Assembly: GCA_903917565.1 (NCBI GenBank)
Contig: CAIXBB010000040.1
Span: forward strand, 1-64,000
Reading direction: 5' to 3'
DNA: 64,000 nucleotides
Source of the DNA: an uncultured cyanobacterium
GTDB lineage: Bacteria; Cyanobacteriota; Cyanobacteriia; PCC-6307; Cyanobiaceae
The translations under genes were made by a program, and so were the position numbers. Position 1 is the first letter of the stretch. The number at the start of each line of letters is the position of its first letter. Shown here in pieces: positions 7,660 to 15,803 of this stretch. Below the pieces are notes generated by a model that had not been told where the DNA came from, did no database searches, and worked only from the letters and a program-made list of their open reading frames with translations.

Positions 7660-10600
7660 CGCCGAGAGGCAGGCTGGCGTAGGGCACGTCGATCAGGTTC
7701 AGATCGCTGGAGATGATCAGGCTGGTGATGCCGTTGGCCTTCAGGGTGGGCTGCACCGGTTCGAGCAGCAGCTGGGCCAGCTGGCTGGCCGCCGGCGTTG
7801 CCGCTGGATTGCCGCCGGGCAGCGGCCCCATGCCGGCCATGTTGGCGTAGTGGCGGGCCAAGGCCTCCCGGAGCCTGGCGATGGGCACCTCCACCCGCCA
7901 GCCCTGGGGTTCGCCGTCGGGCAGCACCAGCACGATGTCGATCAGGCCCGTTGGAGGGGCCTTCGCCGCATCGGCCGTCCCAGCTGCCCCTGCCGGCTTC
8001 GGCGTGAAGGAATAGCGCAGGATCGCCGGCTTGTAACTGGCTTGATCGAAGCTGGCCTTCGCCAGCAGCAGGTTGCTGGTGTCGACGGTGGCGATGGCCT
8101 GGGCCTGGCCGCCATCCTGATTCCAGGCAAGACCTTTCTGTCTCTGGCGGATGGCTTCGATGGCGGCCCGCATGAAGCCCTGCAACTGGGAAATGCTCGG
8201 CGGGCTGGCCGGTGTGGTTCCGAGCCCCAGGGCCTGGCTGACCGCCTGGAGCGAGGTGAGCTCACCCTGGTCGAGGCTTGCGAGAGCCTTTTTCGGGTCT
8301 AGGTTTTCGGCCGATTTCACGGACAGAGAGGGGGTTCCCGTGGCGGCGCCGGCGTTCTTGGAGGCCGATTCGGTGCCTTGACTCGGGCCTTCCCGGGTAC
8401 CGCTCGCCAGCAGGGGGGAGGTGGTGATCGATGGTTGGGATGTATTGCCAGGCCCTGTCTGGGGCGACACCACAGCGCCGGAGGACGGGTTGGTGTTCGT
8501 CGGCGCCAGGGGGGTCTGGTTCACCACCGCATTGAACAGGCCGTCGCCCAGGAGCGCCTGGAGGGCAGCGGCGTCGGCGGCGTTGCTGAGGTTGAAGCTG
8601 ATGGGATTGGTGGTGGTGGTGCCACCTCCGAGAACCTGGAACGACTGAGTGATTTCAGTGATCGTGACGATGCCGTCATTGACGGTGATGATCCGATCCG
8701 TTTCCGGCTGCCGCGCGGTGACGTTGAGTTTGTTGAGCAGGAAGTTCTGACGGGTTTGGAGGATCTGCTCGCTATAGTTCGCGGACCCCGCATTGACCCG
8801 CTCGTCAAGAGCCTGGAGAGACGGTGGGTCGGAGACTTGATTCCACACGGGCGAACTGATGAAGTTATATAGAAAAAAGCCTTCACCAGTTGTTGTGAAT
8901 TTGTAGGAGAGCTCCCCCTGGAGATCGCCTGGGGAAGTCGCAGGATACACCAGGGGGTGAGTATTATTAAACGTGCTGAAGTAGGTGGCGTCGATGTAAT
9001 TCGGAACTGTTGTCGTGTCGAGGTAGGTCAGCAGGATCGGCAGCGGGGGGGAGCCTCCACCGTCACCCAGGTTGGTGAGGAAACTGTCGGGACTGATGCT
9101 GAACTGAGTGGTGGAATCCCCCGTGCTAGCCACCGTGAGGGTGCCGCCAATGCCGCCGCTGGCATCGATGGTGGCTTTATCGAGCGTGATGCCGCCTTTG
9201 CTGCCCAGGAACACATCGCTGCCCAGCGCTCCCACCCCGGCTCGGGCCAGCAACGAGGAGTCCGTCACCGTCAGGGGGGTGGTGGTGGAATCATTGATCA
9301 GCTGCAGCTTCGGTGCTGCTCCCGCCTGGAAACCGCCGTAGGCGCTGGAGACATTCAGCGTGCTGGCGGCATCAATGCTGATCCCCGACTGGGAGTACAG
9401 ATCGATACTGCCGGTCACCCCCTTTCCATCGAGCGCGGGATCGGTGGGGGGGGCGCTGAGGACGGCAAGCAGCTGACTGCCAAGCACCTGGAGCCCCCCG
9501 GCGCCATTGCGGATATCGATCTTGCCGGCGAAACCCGATCCGCTGCCGGCATCCAGAACGGCATTGGACAGCTGGGTGCCACCGGCACTGGTCAGCCGGA
9601 TCAGGGGGCTGGGGGATGAGCTGTTTGGGGTGTCGGCCGGATCCAGCTCATCGACCAAGGCGAGGGCTTGGTTGAAGTTCGGCGGAAATAGAACACTGGT
9701 TTCGTAGCTGGCCAGGATCTGGGAATCCTGGATGAGAAGCGGGGCCGTGGGGCTGGAATTGATGATGAAGATCTGGCCGGCGGGGCTGAACGTGAGCGCG
9801 CTGTCGGGAGCACCTTTGCTGTAGGCCTCAAGGCGCGAATTGGCGAGGATGTTCACACCGCCGGCTCCGGAAAGATCGATGTCGCCTGAACCCAGGGGGG
9901 AATTGGCGGTGATCATCGTGCTGTTGTTGATCCGCAGGTTCCCGCTGGGATTGAGGTTGAACAGGGCAATGGCGCCGGCTGCGCCGTCGGTGGCGTTGGC
10001 ACTGATGGTGGAACCGTCCACCGTGAGCTGGGAAGCGGATGCCACCGAGATATTGCCGGCGAAGGTCCTGGCGCGGGCCTGGTCGAAGTTGGCGAAGGCG
10101 CTCTGCCCCTGGAGCTCGATCGAAGCGTTGATGGATGATTTGTTGAGGATCTCGATGCCGCTGCCGGTGGCATTGGCCGTGGCCAGGCGAATGGTGCCGG
10201 GCGGATTCTCGCGAGTGGTGCTACCCCCGATCACCAGCTCATAGCCGAAGAGGCCGGGGCCATAGAGGTCCTCTACCTTCAGCGGTGCCAGGGAAAGGGT
10301 GCTGCCATCGAGCTTGATGCTGTTGGCGGCATAGACATCAATCAGCCCCCGCGGTGCCTGGATCGTGGTTCCCGTCAGGGTGATGTCCGTGGCCTCAAGG
10401 CCCGTGCGCAGGGCCGTGATTCTGGAATTGGTGGCATTGATGGTTCGGCCCTTCAGGCTCGCCCCGCCATTGCTGGTTTCCCCAATCCCCGGTGTGCCGG
10501 CCAGACCGGCGAGGATGCTGGCGTTCTGAAGCGTGAGGTCGTTGTTGCCGCTGTCGATCAGCAGGTTGCGATCGATGCTGATCAGGGAACCCGCCAGCAG

Positions 10601-11251
10601 GCTGATCGGCCCGTTGTTGGCGATGTTCGTCGGGTCGGTGCTCAGGGAGCTGCTGGACAGCACCGGAGCGGTGCTCCAGTCGGGGTTGTTGTCGGGAAGG
10701 GTGGTGTAGGCGTTGAACAGACTGGTGCCGAAGGCGAGGTTCGTCTTGGTGGTCAGCAGCAGATCCCCCCAGCCGGTGAAGCCTCCACCACCCGAGATGC
10801 TGATCCCACCCGGTGAGAGAAAGAACAGGCCCGCCCCGTTCTGTCCCGTGACGGGCACCGTGATGAAACTGCCGCCGGGGCTTGTGACCCCGACGATCAC
10901 CGCCCGTTGAAGGCCGTTGAGGAAGTCGACCCGGGTGATGCCGGGGGTGATGCCGGAGCGGGTGTCGAACTGAGCGAAGCGATGGAAGAGATTCGTGCCC
11001 CGGCTGGTGCCGCCCTCCACCTGGCAGAGGCCAGCGCTGCATCCAGGGGCCACCTGGCCGTTCATGCGCAGGCTGGTTCCCAGCGAGCGGAGGCCGGTGG
11101 TGGGCACCAGTTGGGCGTGGGCGGGCAGGCAGACCAGCCACGCTGAACCCAGAAGGGTGGCTCCCAGCCCCGTGCCCAGCCGCAGCAACGATTGGCGAGG
11201 GTGGGGCACGGCTTCCACAACACAACTGAACCATTCACTATAGGCAGCCAA
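7640..11251 (-). CDS. Two-partner-secretion exoprotein (TpsA) leading into a CHAT domain
   Basis: The frame has 1203 residues. It starts at TTG 11251, with GTG 11218 an alternative. A signal peptide ends near PAHAQ (about 48). It is followed by a filamentous-haemagglutinin-type secretion domain of about 250 residues (LSPGGISISGGGGFTGWG, LLLTTKTNLAFG). Then come roughly 550 residues of degenerate beta-helix repeats, and a Pro/Ser/Thr-rich linker. The final 200 residues are the N-terminal half of a CHAT peptidase domain (SLIISSDLNLIDVPYASLPL), which breaks off at a TGA. The rest of the domain is in the overlapping frame to 6880. Joined, the protein would have about 1456 residues. The secretion domain predicts export through a TpsB barrel such as the one encoded at 4390-6107. 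The substrate is unknown. Confidence 0.85.
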   Translation of the reverse strand: MAAYSEWFSCVVEAVPHPRQSLLRLGTGLGATLLGSAWLVCLPAHAQLVPTTGLRSLGTSLRMNGQVAPGCSAGLCQVEGGTSRGTNLFHRFAQFDTRSGITPGITRVDFLNGLQRAVIVGVTSPGGSFITVPVTGQNGAGLFFLSPGGISISGGGGFTGWGDLLLTTKTNLAFGTSLFNAYTTLPDNNPDWSTAPVLSSSSLSTDPTNIANNGPISLLAGSLISIDRNLLIDSGNNDLTLQNASILAGLAGTPGIGETSNGGASLKGRTINATNSRITALRTGLEATDITLTGTTIQAPRGLIDVYAANSIKLDGSTLSLAPLKVEDLYGPGLFGYELVIGGSTTRENPPGTIRLATANATGSGIEILNKSSINASIELQGQSAFANFDQARARTFAGNISVASASQLTVDGSTISANATDGAAGAIALFNLNPSGNLRINNSTMITANSPLGSGDIDLSGAGGVNILANSRLEAYSKGAPDSALTFSPAGQIFIINSSPTAPLLIQDSQILASYETSVLFPPNFNQALALVDELDPADTPNSSSPSPLIRLTSAGGTQLSNAVLDAGSGSGFAGKIDIRNGAGGLQVLGSQLLAVLSAPPTDPALDGKGVTGSIDLYSQSGISIDAASTLNVSSAYGGFQAGAAPKLQLINDSTTTPLTVTDSSLLARAGVGALGSDVFLGSKGGITLDKATIDASGGIGGTLTVASTGDSTTQFSISPDSFLTNLGDGGGSPPLPILLTYLDTTTVPNYIDATYFSTFNNTHPLVYPATSPGDLQGELSYKFTTTGEGFFLYNFISSPVWNQVSDPPSLQALDERVNAGSANYSEQILQTRQNFLLNKLNVTARQPETDRIITVNDGIVTITEITQSFQVLGGGTTTTNPISFNLSNAADAAALQALLGDGLFNAVVNQTPLAPTNTNPSSGAVVSPQTGPGNTSQPSITTSPLLASGTREGPSQGTESASKNAGAATGTPSLSVKSAENLDPKKALASLDQGELTSLQAVSQALGLGTTPASPPSISQLQGFMRAAIEAIRQRQKGLAWNQDGGQAQAIATVDTSNLLLAKASFDQASYKPAILRYSFTPKPAGAAGTADAAKAPPTGLIDIVLVLPDGEPQGWRVEVPIARLREALARHYANMAGMGPLPGGNPAATPAASQLAQLLLEPVQPTLKANGITSLIISSDLNLIDVPYASLPLGGGYLAG

Positions 11252-11301
11252 AAAAATGACTAGATATTTGTATCAACCGCTGCAATTTTGGCCGTAGACG
11301 G

Positions 11302-12087
11302 TCAGAGGGGATCCTGCTCCCAGGGGAAGCGGGGCAGTTTGTTGAGCCCCTCCTGCATGTGGCGGGCCCACACATCCATGGTGTGCTGGATTTCAGGGGC
11401 CTCCTTCTCGAGCTTGAGGTGCCGGCCCACCTTGAACTCGTCACGGCGCACCAGGGCGATCTCGAAGGGTGGCCCCACGGTGAGGTTGGAGCGCCGGGTG
11501 ACGATCTCCGACACCAGGCAGAGGCGCGCCGCATCCTCCAGCGAGAGGTCGGGCCGGCCGATGTAATCGAGGGGGGGCTTGCCGTACTTGGTTTCGCCGA
11601 TCTGCAGGAAGGGGGTGTCGGCGGTGGCCATGATCGCGTTGCCCTGGGGATAGATCATGTAGAGCCCGTGGGGCTGGCCGGCGATCTGGCCTCCGAGGAT
11701 GAAACTGGCCTCGCCGCTGGCGCCCGCCTGCCGCAGGTTGGGATTGAACTCCTTCTGGACCATCACGTTGAGCCGGCCGATGTAATCCGCCACCTCGAAC
11801 AGGTAGCGGGCGGTGAGCATGCTCGGCCCGGCGGGTGGGTCGTCCTGGCGGCTCCACTGGGGGCTGGGGCCGGCACCATGGTTCTCGATGTCGCGGCGGA
11901 TGCGGTTCATCACGGCCTGGGTGGTGCCCAGGTTGCCGGCCGCCATCAGCACGAACAGCCGATCGGGGGCCGGCGCCAGCACATGCATCTTGCTGTAGCT
12001 CGAGATGTAATCCACCCCTGCGTTGGTGCGGGAGTCGGAGGCGAACACCAGGCCGCTCTTGAGCAGAAAACCAAGGCAATAGGTCAT
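11302..12087 (-). CDS. Anbu-type proteasome-like peptidase
   Basis: A 261-residue protein beginning MTYCLGFLL. Thr2 would become the N-terminal nucleophile after removal of Met, as in proteasome beta subunits and HslV. FASDSRTNAGVD and GETKYGKP are typical of the bacterial Anbu family (ancestral beta subunit, COG3484). The start codon overlaps the hrcA stop as TGATG, indicating translational coupling with the heat-shock repressor. Anbu genes in other bacteria often sit beside transglutaminase and alpha-E genes, and neither is seen here. Function is likely cytoplasmic proteolysis or peptide processing under stress, which is inference. Confidence 0.85.
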   Translation of the reverse strand: MTYCLGFLLKSGLVFASDSRTNAGVDYISSYSKMHVLAPAPDRLFVLMAAGNLGTTQAVMNRIRRDIENHGAGPSPQWSRQDDPPAGPSMLTARYLFEVADYIGRLNVMVQKEFNPNLRQAGASGEASFILGGQIAGQPHGLYMIYPQGNAIMATADTPFLQIGETKYGKPPLDYIGRPDLSLEDAARLCLVSEIVTRRSNLTVGPPFEIALVRRDEFKVGRHLKLEKEAPEIQHTMDVWARHMQEGLNKLPRFPWEQDPL

Positions 12088-13097
12088 CAGCTCAGCAGCC
12101 TCTCCAGGATCGAGGCCACCGACTGGACCGCCGCGCGGGCGGTGGCGTAGGCCATGCGCATCGGCCCCACCAGCCCCACCTGGCCGCGGCCGCCGTGGCC
12201 CGTGCGATAGGTGGCCTGGACCACCGCGCACTGTCCGAGGGCCGCATGGGGATGCTCCGTGCCGATCCAGATGGCGTCGCTGACGATCGCGGCTGGGTTG
12301 CCGGTGAGCCCCAGCAGGGCACGGGGGCCGTGCTCCACCAGCTGCACGACGGGAAGCAGGCTGGAACTGTGGCTGAATTCCGGCTGGGCCAGCAGCCCCC
12401 CCAGGCCAGCCGCCACCACAGCATCGAGCTCCTCGCTGCGGATGCGGCCATGGCTGTCGAGGGCCTGGCGCAGCAGGCTGCCGCTGCGGCGCAGTTCCGC
12501 CGGCAGTCTCTCCCAGGGGATGCGGCCGTCGCCGCCAGCGCGCAGCTGCTGGTTGCACCAGCGCTCCAGGATGGGCAGCTCCTCCTCCAGGCCGGCGCCG
12601 AGGCGCAGATTCAGGCTGGTGCTGAAGTCGGGACCCTGGACGAGGAACACCAGGAGGCGGTCGCCGCTCGGCACGAGCCGCACCGCTTGCAGCAGGGGGC
12701 TGGGTCGCTGGGGGCGGGTGATCAGGCTGAGCAGGCCGGTGAGATCGGCCAGGCGACGGGCCAGATGCAGCAGAAGATCATCGAGGGCGGCCCACTGGAG
12801 ACTGATCCCGGCCAGCTCCCGCTCCAGCTGCAGGGCGGCGGCCCCCGGGGCGGGCAGCAGCTGATCCACGTACAGCCGGTAGCCCCGCTGGCTGGGGATC
12901 CGGCCGGCGGAGGTGTGCGGCTGGGTCAGCAGGCCGCGCTGTTCCAGGGCCCCCATGGCCGTGCGCACGGTGGCGGGGCTGGCGGGCAGCCCGAAGCGAC
13001 GCACCAGCGTGTTGCTGCCCACGGGTTCGACGGTGTCCACGTAGTGCCGCACCGTGGCCCGGAGGACCTCCTGTTGTCGGCGCGGCAGCGTGTCCAA
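12087..13097 (-). CDS. hrcA: Heat-inducible transcription repressor HrcA
   Basis: HrcA binds CIRCE operators upstream of groESL and dnaK-type genes. The N-terminus carries its winged-helix region (LPRRQQEVL, VGSNTLVRRFGL, SPATVRTAMGALEQRGLL, SAGRIPSQRGYRLYVD) and the rest is the GAF-like dimerisation region. I chose TTG 13097, giving 336 residues, because family members begin just before RQQEVL. The same frame is open further upstream without family similarity, and TTG 13135 is an alternative. No CIRCE-like sequence was noticed in its own upstream region. It is followed by the coupled Anbu peptidase gene. Confidence 0.88.
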   Translation of the reverse strand: MDTLPRRQQEVLRATVRHYVDTVEPVGSNTLVRRFGLPASPATVRTAMGALEQRGLLTQPHTSAGRIPSQRGYRLYVDQLLPAPGAAALQLERELAGISLQWAALDDLLLHLARRLADLTGLLSLITRPQRPSPLLQAVRLVPSGDRLLVFLVQGPDFSTSLNLRLGAGLEEELPILERWCNQQLRAGGDGRIPWERLPAELRRSGSLLRQALDSHGRIRSEELDAVVAAGLGGLLAQPEFSHSSSLLPVVQLVEHGPRALLGLTGNPAAIVSDAIWIGTEHPHAALGQCAVVQATYRTGHGGRGQVGLVGPMRMAYATARAAVQSVASILERLLS

Positions 13098-13177
13098 AGA
13101 CTGGGGGGAAAGCCTGAAGGAAATCCAGGTAAGCAATCCTAGGGAGGTGCGGACCGTTAGCCCGGCAGGGCGTGCTC

Positions 13178-13540
13178 TCAGTAACGGGGAACCTGGGGAT
13201 CCACCTCCCGGCTCCAGGCGTCGATGCCCCCCTTCAGGTTCCAGACGTCCCCATAGCCCTGTTCCTGGATCAGCCAGCAGCCGAAGTCCCAGCTGCGGAT
13301 GCCGGCATGGCAGAGCACCACCACCGTCTGCTGCCGGTCCAGCCGGCTCTCCAGATCCGGCATCCATTCAAGGTGGCGGCTCAGGGGCAGATGCAGCACC
13401 GCATGGGGGAGGCGGGCCTCGTCCAGCTCCCGATCCTCCCGCACGTCGACGATCTGGATCGCTGCACCAGCCTGCAGCCGCTGGTGCAGGTCCCTGGCGG
13501 CCAGGCTTCGGGGAGTCCCGGGGCTGCTGGGGGCGTCCAT
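13178..13540 (-). CDS. Single-domain rhodanese-like protein
   Basis: A 120-residue rhodanese domain. IQIVDVREDRELDEARLPHA (29-48) is the typical first half, and the active-site loop LCHAGIRS has the sulfur-carrying Cys at 77. W-N-LKGGIDAW closes the domain. The start is ATG 13540. The gene lies 80 bases upstream of hrcA on the same strand and diverges from the membrane protein gene at 13595. Likely role is cytoplasmic sulfur transfer or a redox function, with no specific partner visible. Confidence 0.85.
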   Translation of the reverse strand: MDAPSSPGTPRSLAARDLHQRLQAGAAIQIVDVREDRELDEARLPHAVLHLPLSRHLEWMPDLESRLDRQQTVVVLCHAGIRSWDFGCWLIQEQGYGDVWNLKGGIDAWSREVDPQVPRY

Positions 13541-13553
13541 GGCGGGCGTTGGC

Positions 13554-13563
13554 GGGGGGGGGG
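13554..13563 (+). repeat. G10 homopolymer between divergent starts
   Basis: Ten G bases sit in the 54-base gap between the rhodanese start (13540, minus) and the membrane protein start (13595, plus). Length changes would alter promoter or leader spacing without touching a coding frame. Confidence 0.7.
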
Positions 13564-13594
13564 CGTCAGGATGGTCCCATCCTGCTGAGAACGC

Positions 13595-15208
13595 ATGAAG
13601 GCCCGCCCATTCCTGGCGGTGCTGCTGGCCCTGGTGCTGGTGGTGTTCGGTCTGGGGCTCTGTGGCTGGTGGCTGGTGTGGCAACGCAGTGCCCTGCGGC
13701 TTCAGCGCCTGCCCCTGGTGGCCCCGCGGGCGGCCCAGTTCGTGCCCAGGGATGCTCCCCTCAGCTTCCACCTGTTCAGCGACGGCGACCAGCCCCTCGA
13801 CTACGCCCGCGCCGTCGCCCCGCCCCGCCAGAGGCGCCAGGCGGCGGCGGCGGTCGGCCGGCTGCGCGACGGGGCCTTCGCCGCGGCGGGTCTCGACTAC
13901 GAAACGGAACTGCGCTCCTGGCTGGCGTCACCGGTGGGCCTGGCCCTGTTCGAGGCGGACGCCGGTGATGCCGCAGGGACCCCACGGAGGGGGGGCTGGC
14001 TGCTGGCCCTGGGCAGCCGCGACGACGACGGCGCCCGCCAGTTTCTGCAGCGGTTCTGGCAGACCCGCAGCCTGGCGGGCACGGACCTCCAGATCAGCAC
14101 CTACCGGGGCCTGGGTCTGATCAGTGGCAGGGGAGCCCTGCTGGGTCAGGTGCCGATGCCGCTGGCCACGGCCCTGGTGGATGACGACCTCGTCCTGATC
14201 GCCTCGGGACGGGGTGTGCTGGAGCAGGCGCTGGACGTGTCCCAGATCCCCGAGCTCAACCAGGCCGGCCAGGCGTCCTTCCAGGAGGGGCTGCGGCGGC
14301 TCGGCACCGGCACCGCCCTGTTGCAGGCCGCCCCCGGCGCCCTGGAGCGCTGGCTGGGGCTGCCACTGCCGGCCGCCGCCGACCAGAGGCCCGGTGGGCT
14401 GCTGCTGGCCCTGCGACCCGAAGGGCGGAGCCTGCGGCTGTCCGCCCTGCTGGGGCTGCCGCCGGAGATGGCCTTGCCGGTGTTCGCCGGCGACGCCGGT
14501 CTGGGCCGGGAGCTGCTGGCCGCCCTGCACCGTCCCGTCTCCAGCCTCGCCCTGGTGCAGGATCCCGCCACCATCGCCACGATTCCCCTGCTGCAGCCGC
14601 TGCTCGCTCGCCTGACCGGGGCGGCGGACGCGGCGGGTCCTGTGCCCGCCCTGGTGGTGGGGTCCGACGGCGGGCCGCTCCTGGCCGCCGCCAGAGGTGA
14701 TCACTGGTTGCTTGGCACCGCGGCCGATCGCCCGGAGGCGTCGGCCCTGGAGGCGGCCCTGGCGGCCGATGGCCTGATCGCGGCGCCCCTGGAGGTGGAC
14801 GGCCACCCGTTGCTGGTCTGGACACGGCTGCAGGCCGTTCCGGGCCGCCGGGACGGCAGGTCCGGACAACTGCAGGCCCCCCTGCTGGGCTGGCGTTGGC
14901 AAAAGGGCGGCCAGGCCTGGTGGGGGGAGTCCCTCGGCCAGCTGGACAGCCTGGATGGGTCTGAGACGAAGGGGGCCGGCCGCCTTCAGGAGCAGCTGGA
15001 GGACCTTGCCGTTCCGGAAGCGGCCCTGCAGTGGGCCCTGGATGGTCCACGGGCCCGCGATCTGCTGGCGGGGTGGCGGCCGTGGCAGCGCCTCACCGCC
15101 CTGGCCGGTGGCCCGCTCAGCGAGCCCGTCACCGGCCTGGCCCTGGCTCTTCAGGGAGAGCCAGGTGTCCTGACGGTGGAAGCGCGACTCGACTTCGGAG
15201 GGTCCTGA
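13595..15208 (+). CDS. DUF3352-like membrane-anchored protein of unknown function
   Basis: A 537-residue protein with an N-terminal transmembrane anchor (about 7-30) and the rest probably outside the membrane. The segment AAQFVPRDAPLSFHLF after the anchor resembles the opening of cyanobacterial DUF3352 proteins (FVPxDAP). The remainder alternates short Ala/Leu-rich helices and strands, without catalytic motifs I can recognise. It ends two bases before sixA, so the two are probably co-transcribed. The family assignment is from recalled pattern and should be treated as moderate. Confidence 0.55.
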   Translation: MKARPFLAVLLALVLVVFGLGLCGWWLVWQRSALRLQRLPLVAPRAAQFVPRDAPLSFHLFSDGDQPLDYARAVAPPRQRRQAAAAVGRLRDGAFAAAGLDYETELRSWLASPVGLALFEADAGDAAGTPRRGGWLLALGSRDDDGARQFLQRFWQTRSLAGTDLQISTYRGLGLISGRGALLGQVPMPLATALVDDDLVLIASGRGVLEQALDVSQIPELNQAGQASFQEGLRRLGTGTALLQAAPGALERWLGLPLPAAADQRPGGLLLALRPEGRSLRLSALLGLPPEMALPVFAGDAGLGRELLAALHRPVSSLALVQDPATIATIPLLQPLLARLTGAADAAGPVPALVVGSDGGPLLAAARGDHWLLGTAADRPEASALEAALAADGLIAAPLEVDGHPLLVWTRLQAVPGRRDGRSGQLQAPLLGWRWQKGGQAWWGESLGQLDSLDGSETKGAGRLQEQLEDLAVPEAALQWALDGPRARDLLAGWRPWQRLTALAGGPLSEPVTGLALALQGEPGVLTVEARLDFGGS

Positions 15209-15210
15209 CC

Positions 15211-15735
15211 ATGGCGTCACTGTTCTGGGATCTGCTGTTGCTGCGCCATGGCATCGCCGAGGAGCGCAGCCCCAACCGGGCGGAGGCGGGGCGGGAGCTC
15301 ACTGCCGCCGGCCGCTCACGTACCCGGGCCGTGCTGGAGCGGGCCGCCCAACTGGATCTGCGGGCCGATCGGCTGTTCTCCAGTCCCCTGGCCCGCGCCT
15401 GGCAAACCGCAGAGATCGCGCGGTCGGTCGGCCTGGCTCCCGCCATTGAGCTGGCCCAGGCCCTGGAGCCGGGGGGTGATCCCCTGCCCCTGCTGCCCGC
15501 CTGGTTCGCCCAGGGAGGTGAACCGACGCCGTGCCGGCTGCTCCTGGTGGGCCATGAGCCGGATCTGGGGCTGCTGGCGGCCCGTCTTCTCGGGGCGCCG
15601 CCCGGCGCCATCGCTCTGCGTAAGGCTGGCCTTGCCCTGCTGCGCCTTCCGGTGGCGGAGGTCGGCGGTTCGTTGGCCGGCACGGCCCGTCTGGAGTGGC
15701 TGATGCGCCCCAGGCTCTGGCTTCCCCGCCCCTGA
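15211..15735 (+). CDS. sixA: Phosphohistidine phosphatase SixA-like
   Basis: A 174-residue histidine phosphatase. LLRHGIAEE (10-18) carries the catalytic His13, SSPLARAWQTAE is the second arginine region, and VGHEPDL has the second catalytic His. In enteric bacteria SixA removes phosphate from histidine on signalling or PTS proteins. The target in cyanobacteria is not established. It starts with ATG 15211, directly behind the DUF3352-like gene, and is followed by gltA 68 bases on. Confidence 0.88.
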   Translation: MASLFWDLLLLRHGIAEERSPNRAEAGRELTAAGRSRTRAVLERAAQLDLRADRLFSSPLARAWQTAEIARSVGLAPAIELAQALEPGGDPLPLLPAWFAQGGEPTPCRLLLVGHEPDLGLLAARLLGAPPGAIALRKAGLALLRLPVAEVGGSLAGTARLEWLMRPRLWLPRP

Positions 15736-15803
15736 GCCGGCAGCGGGCGCTACGGCAGGTGCCGGTTCCTGCGCCTAAGTTCTTTCCACCCACAGGAAGC
15801 GGT

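Noticed and set aside
11302-12558. A long N-terminal extension of the Anbu peptidase
   Set aside because: The extra residues are a shadow of hrcA. The catalytic Thr must be residue 2, which fixes the start at 12087.
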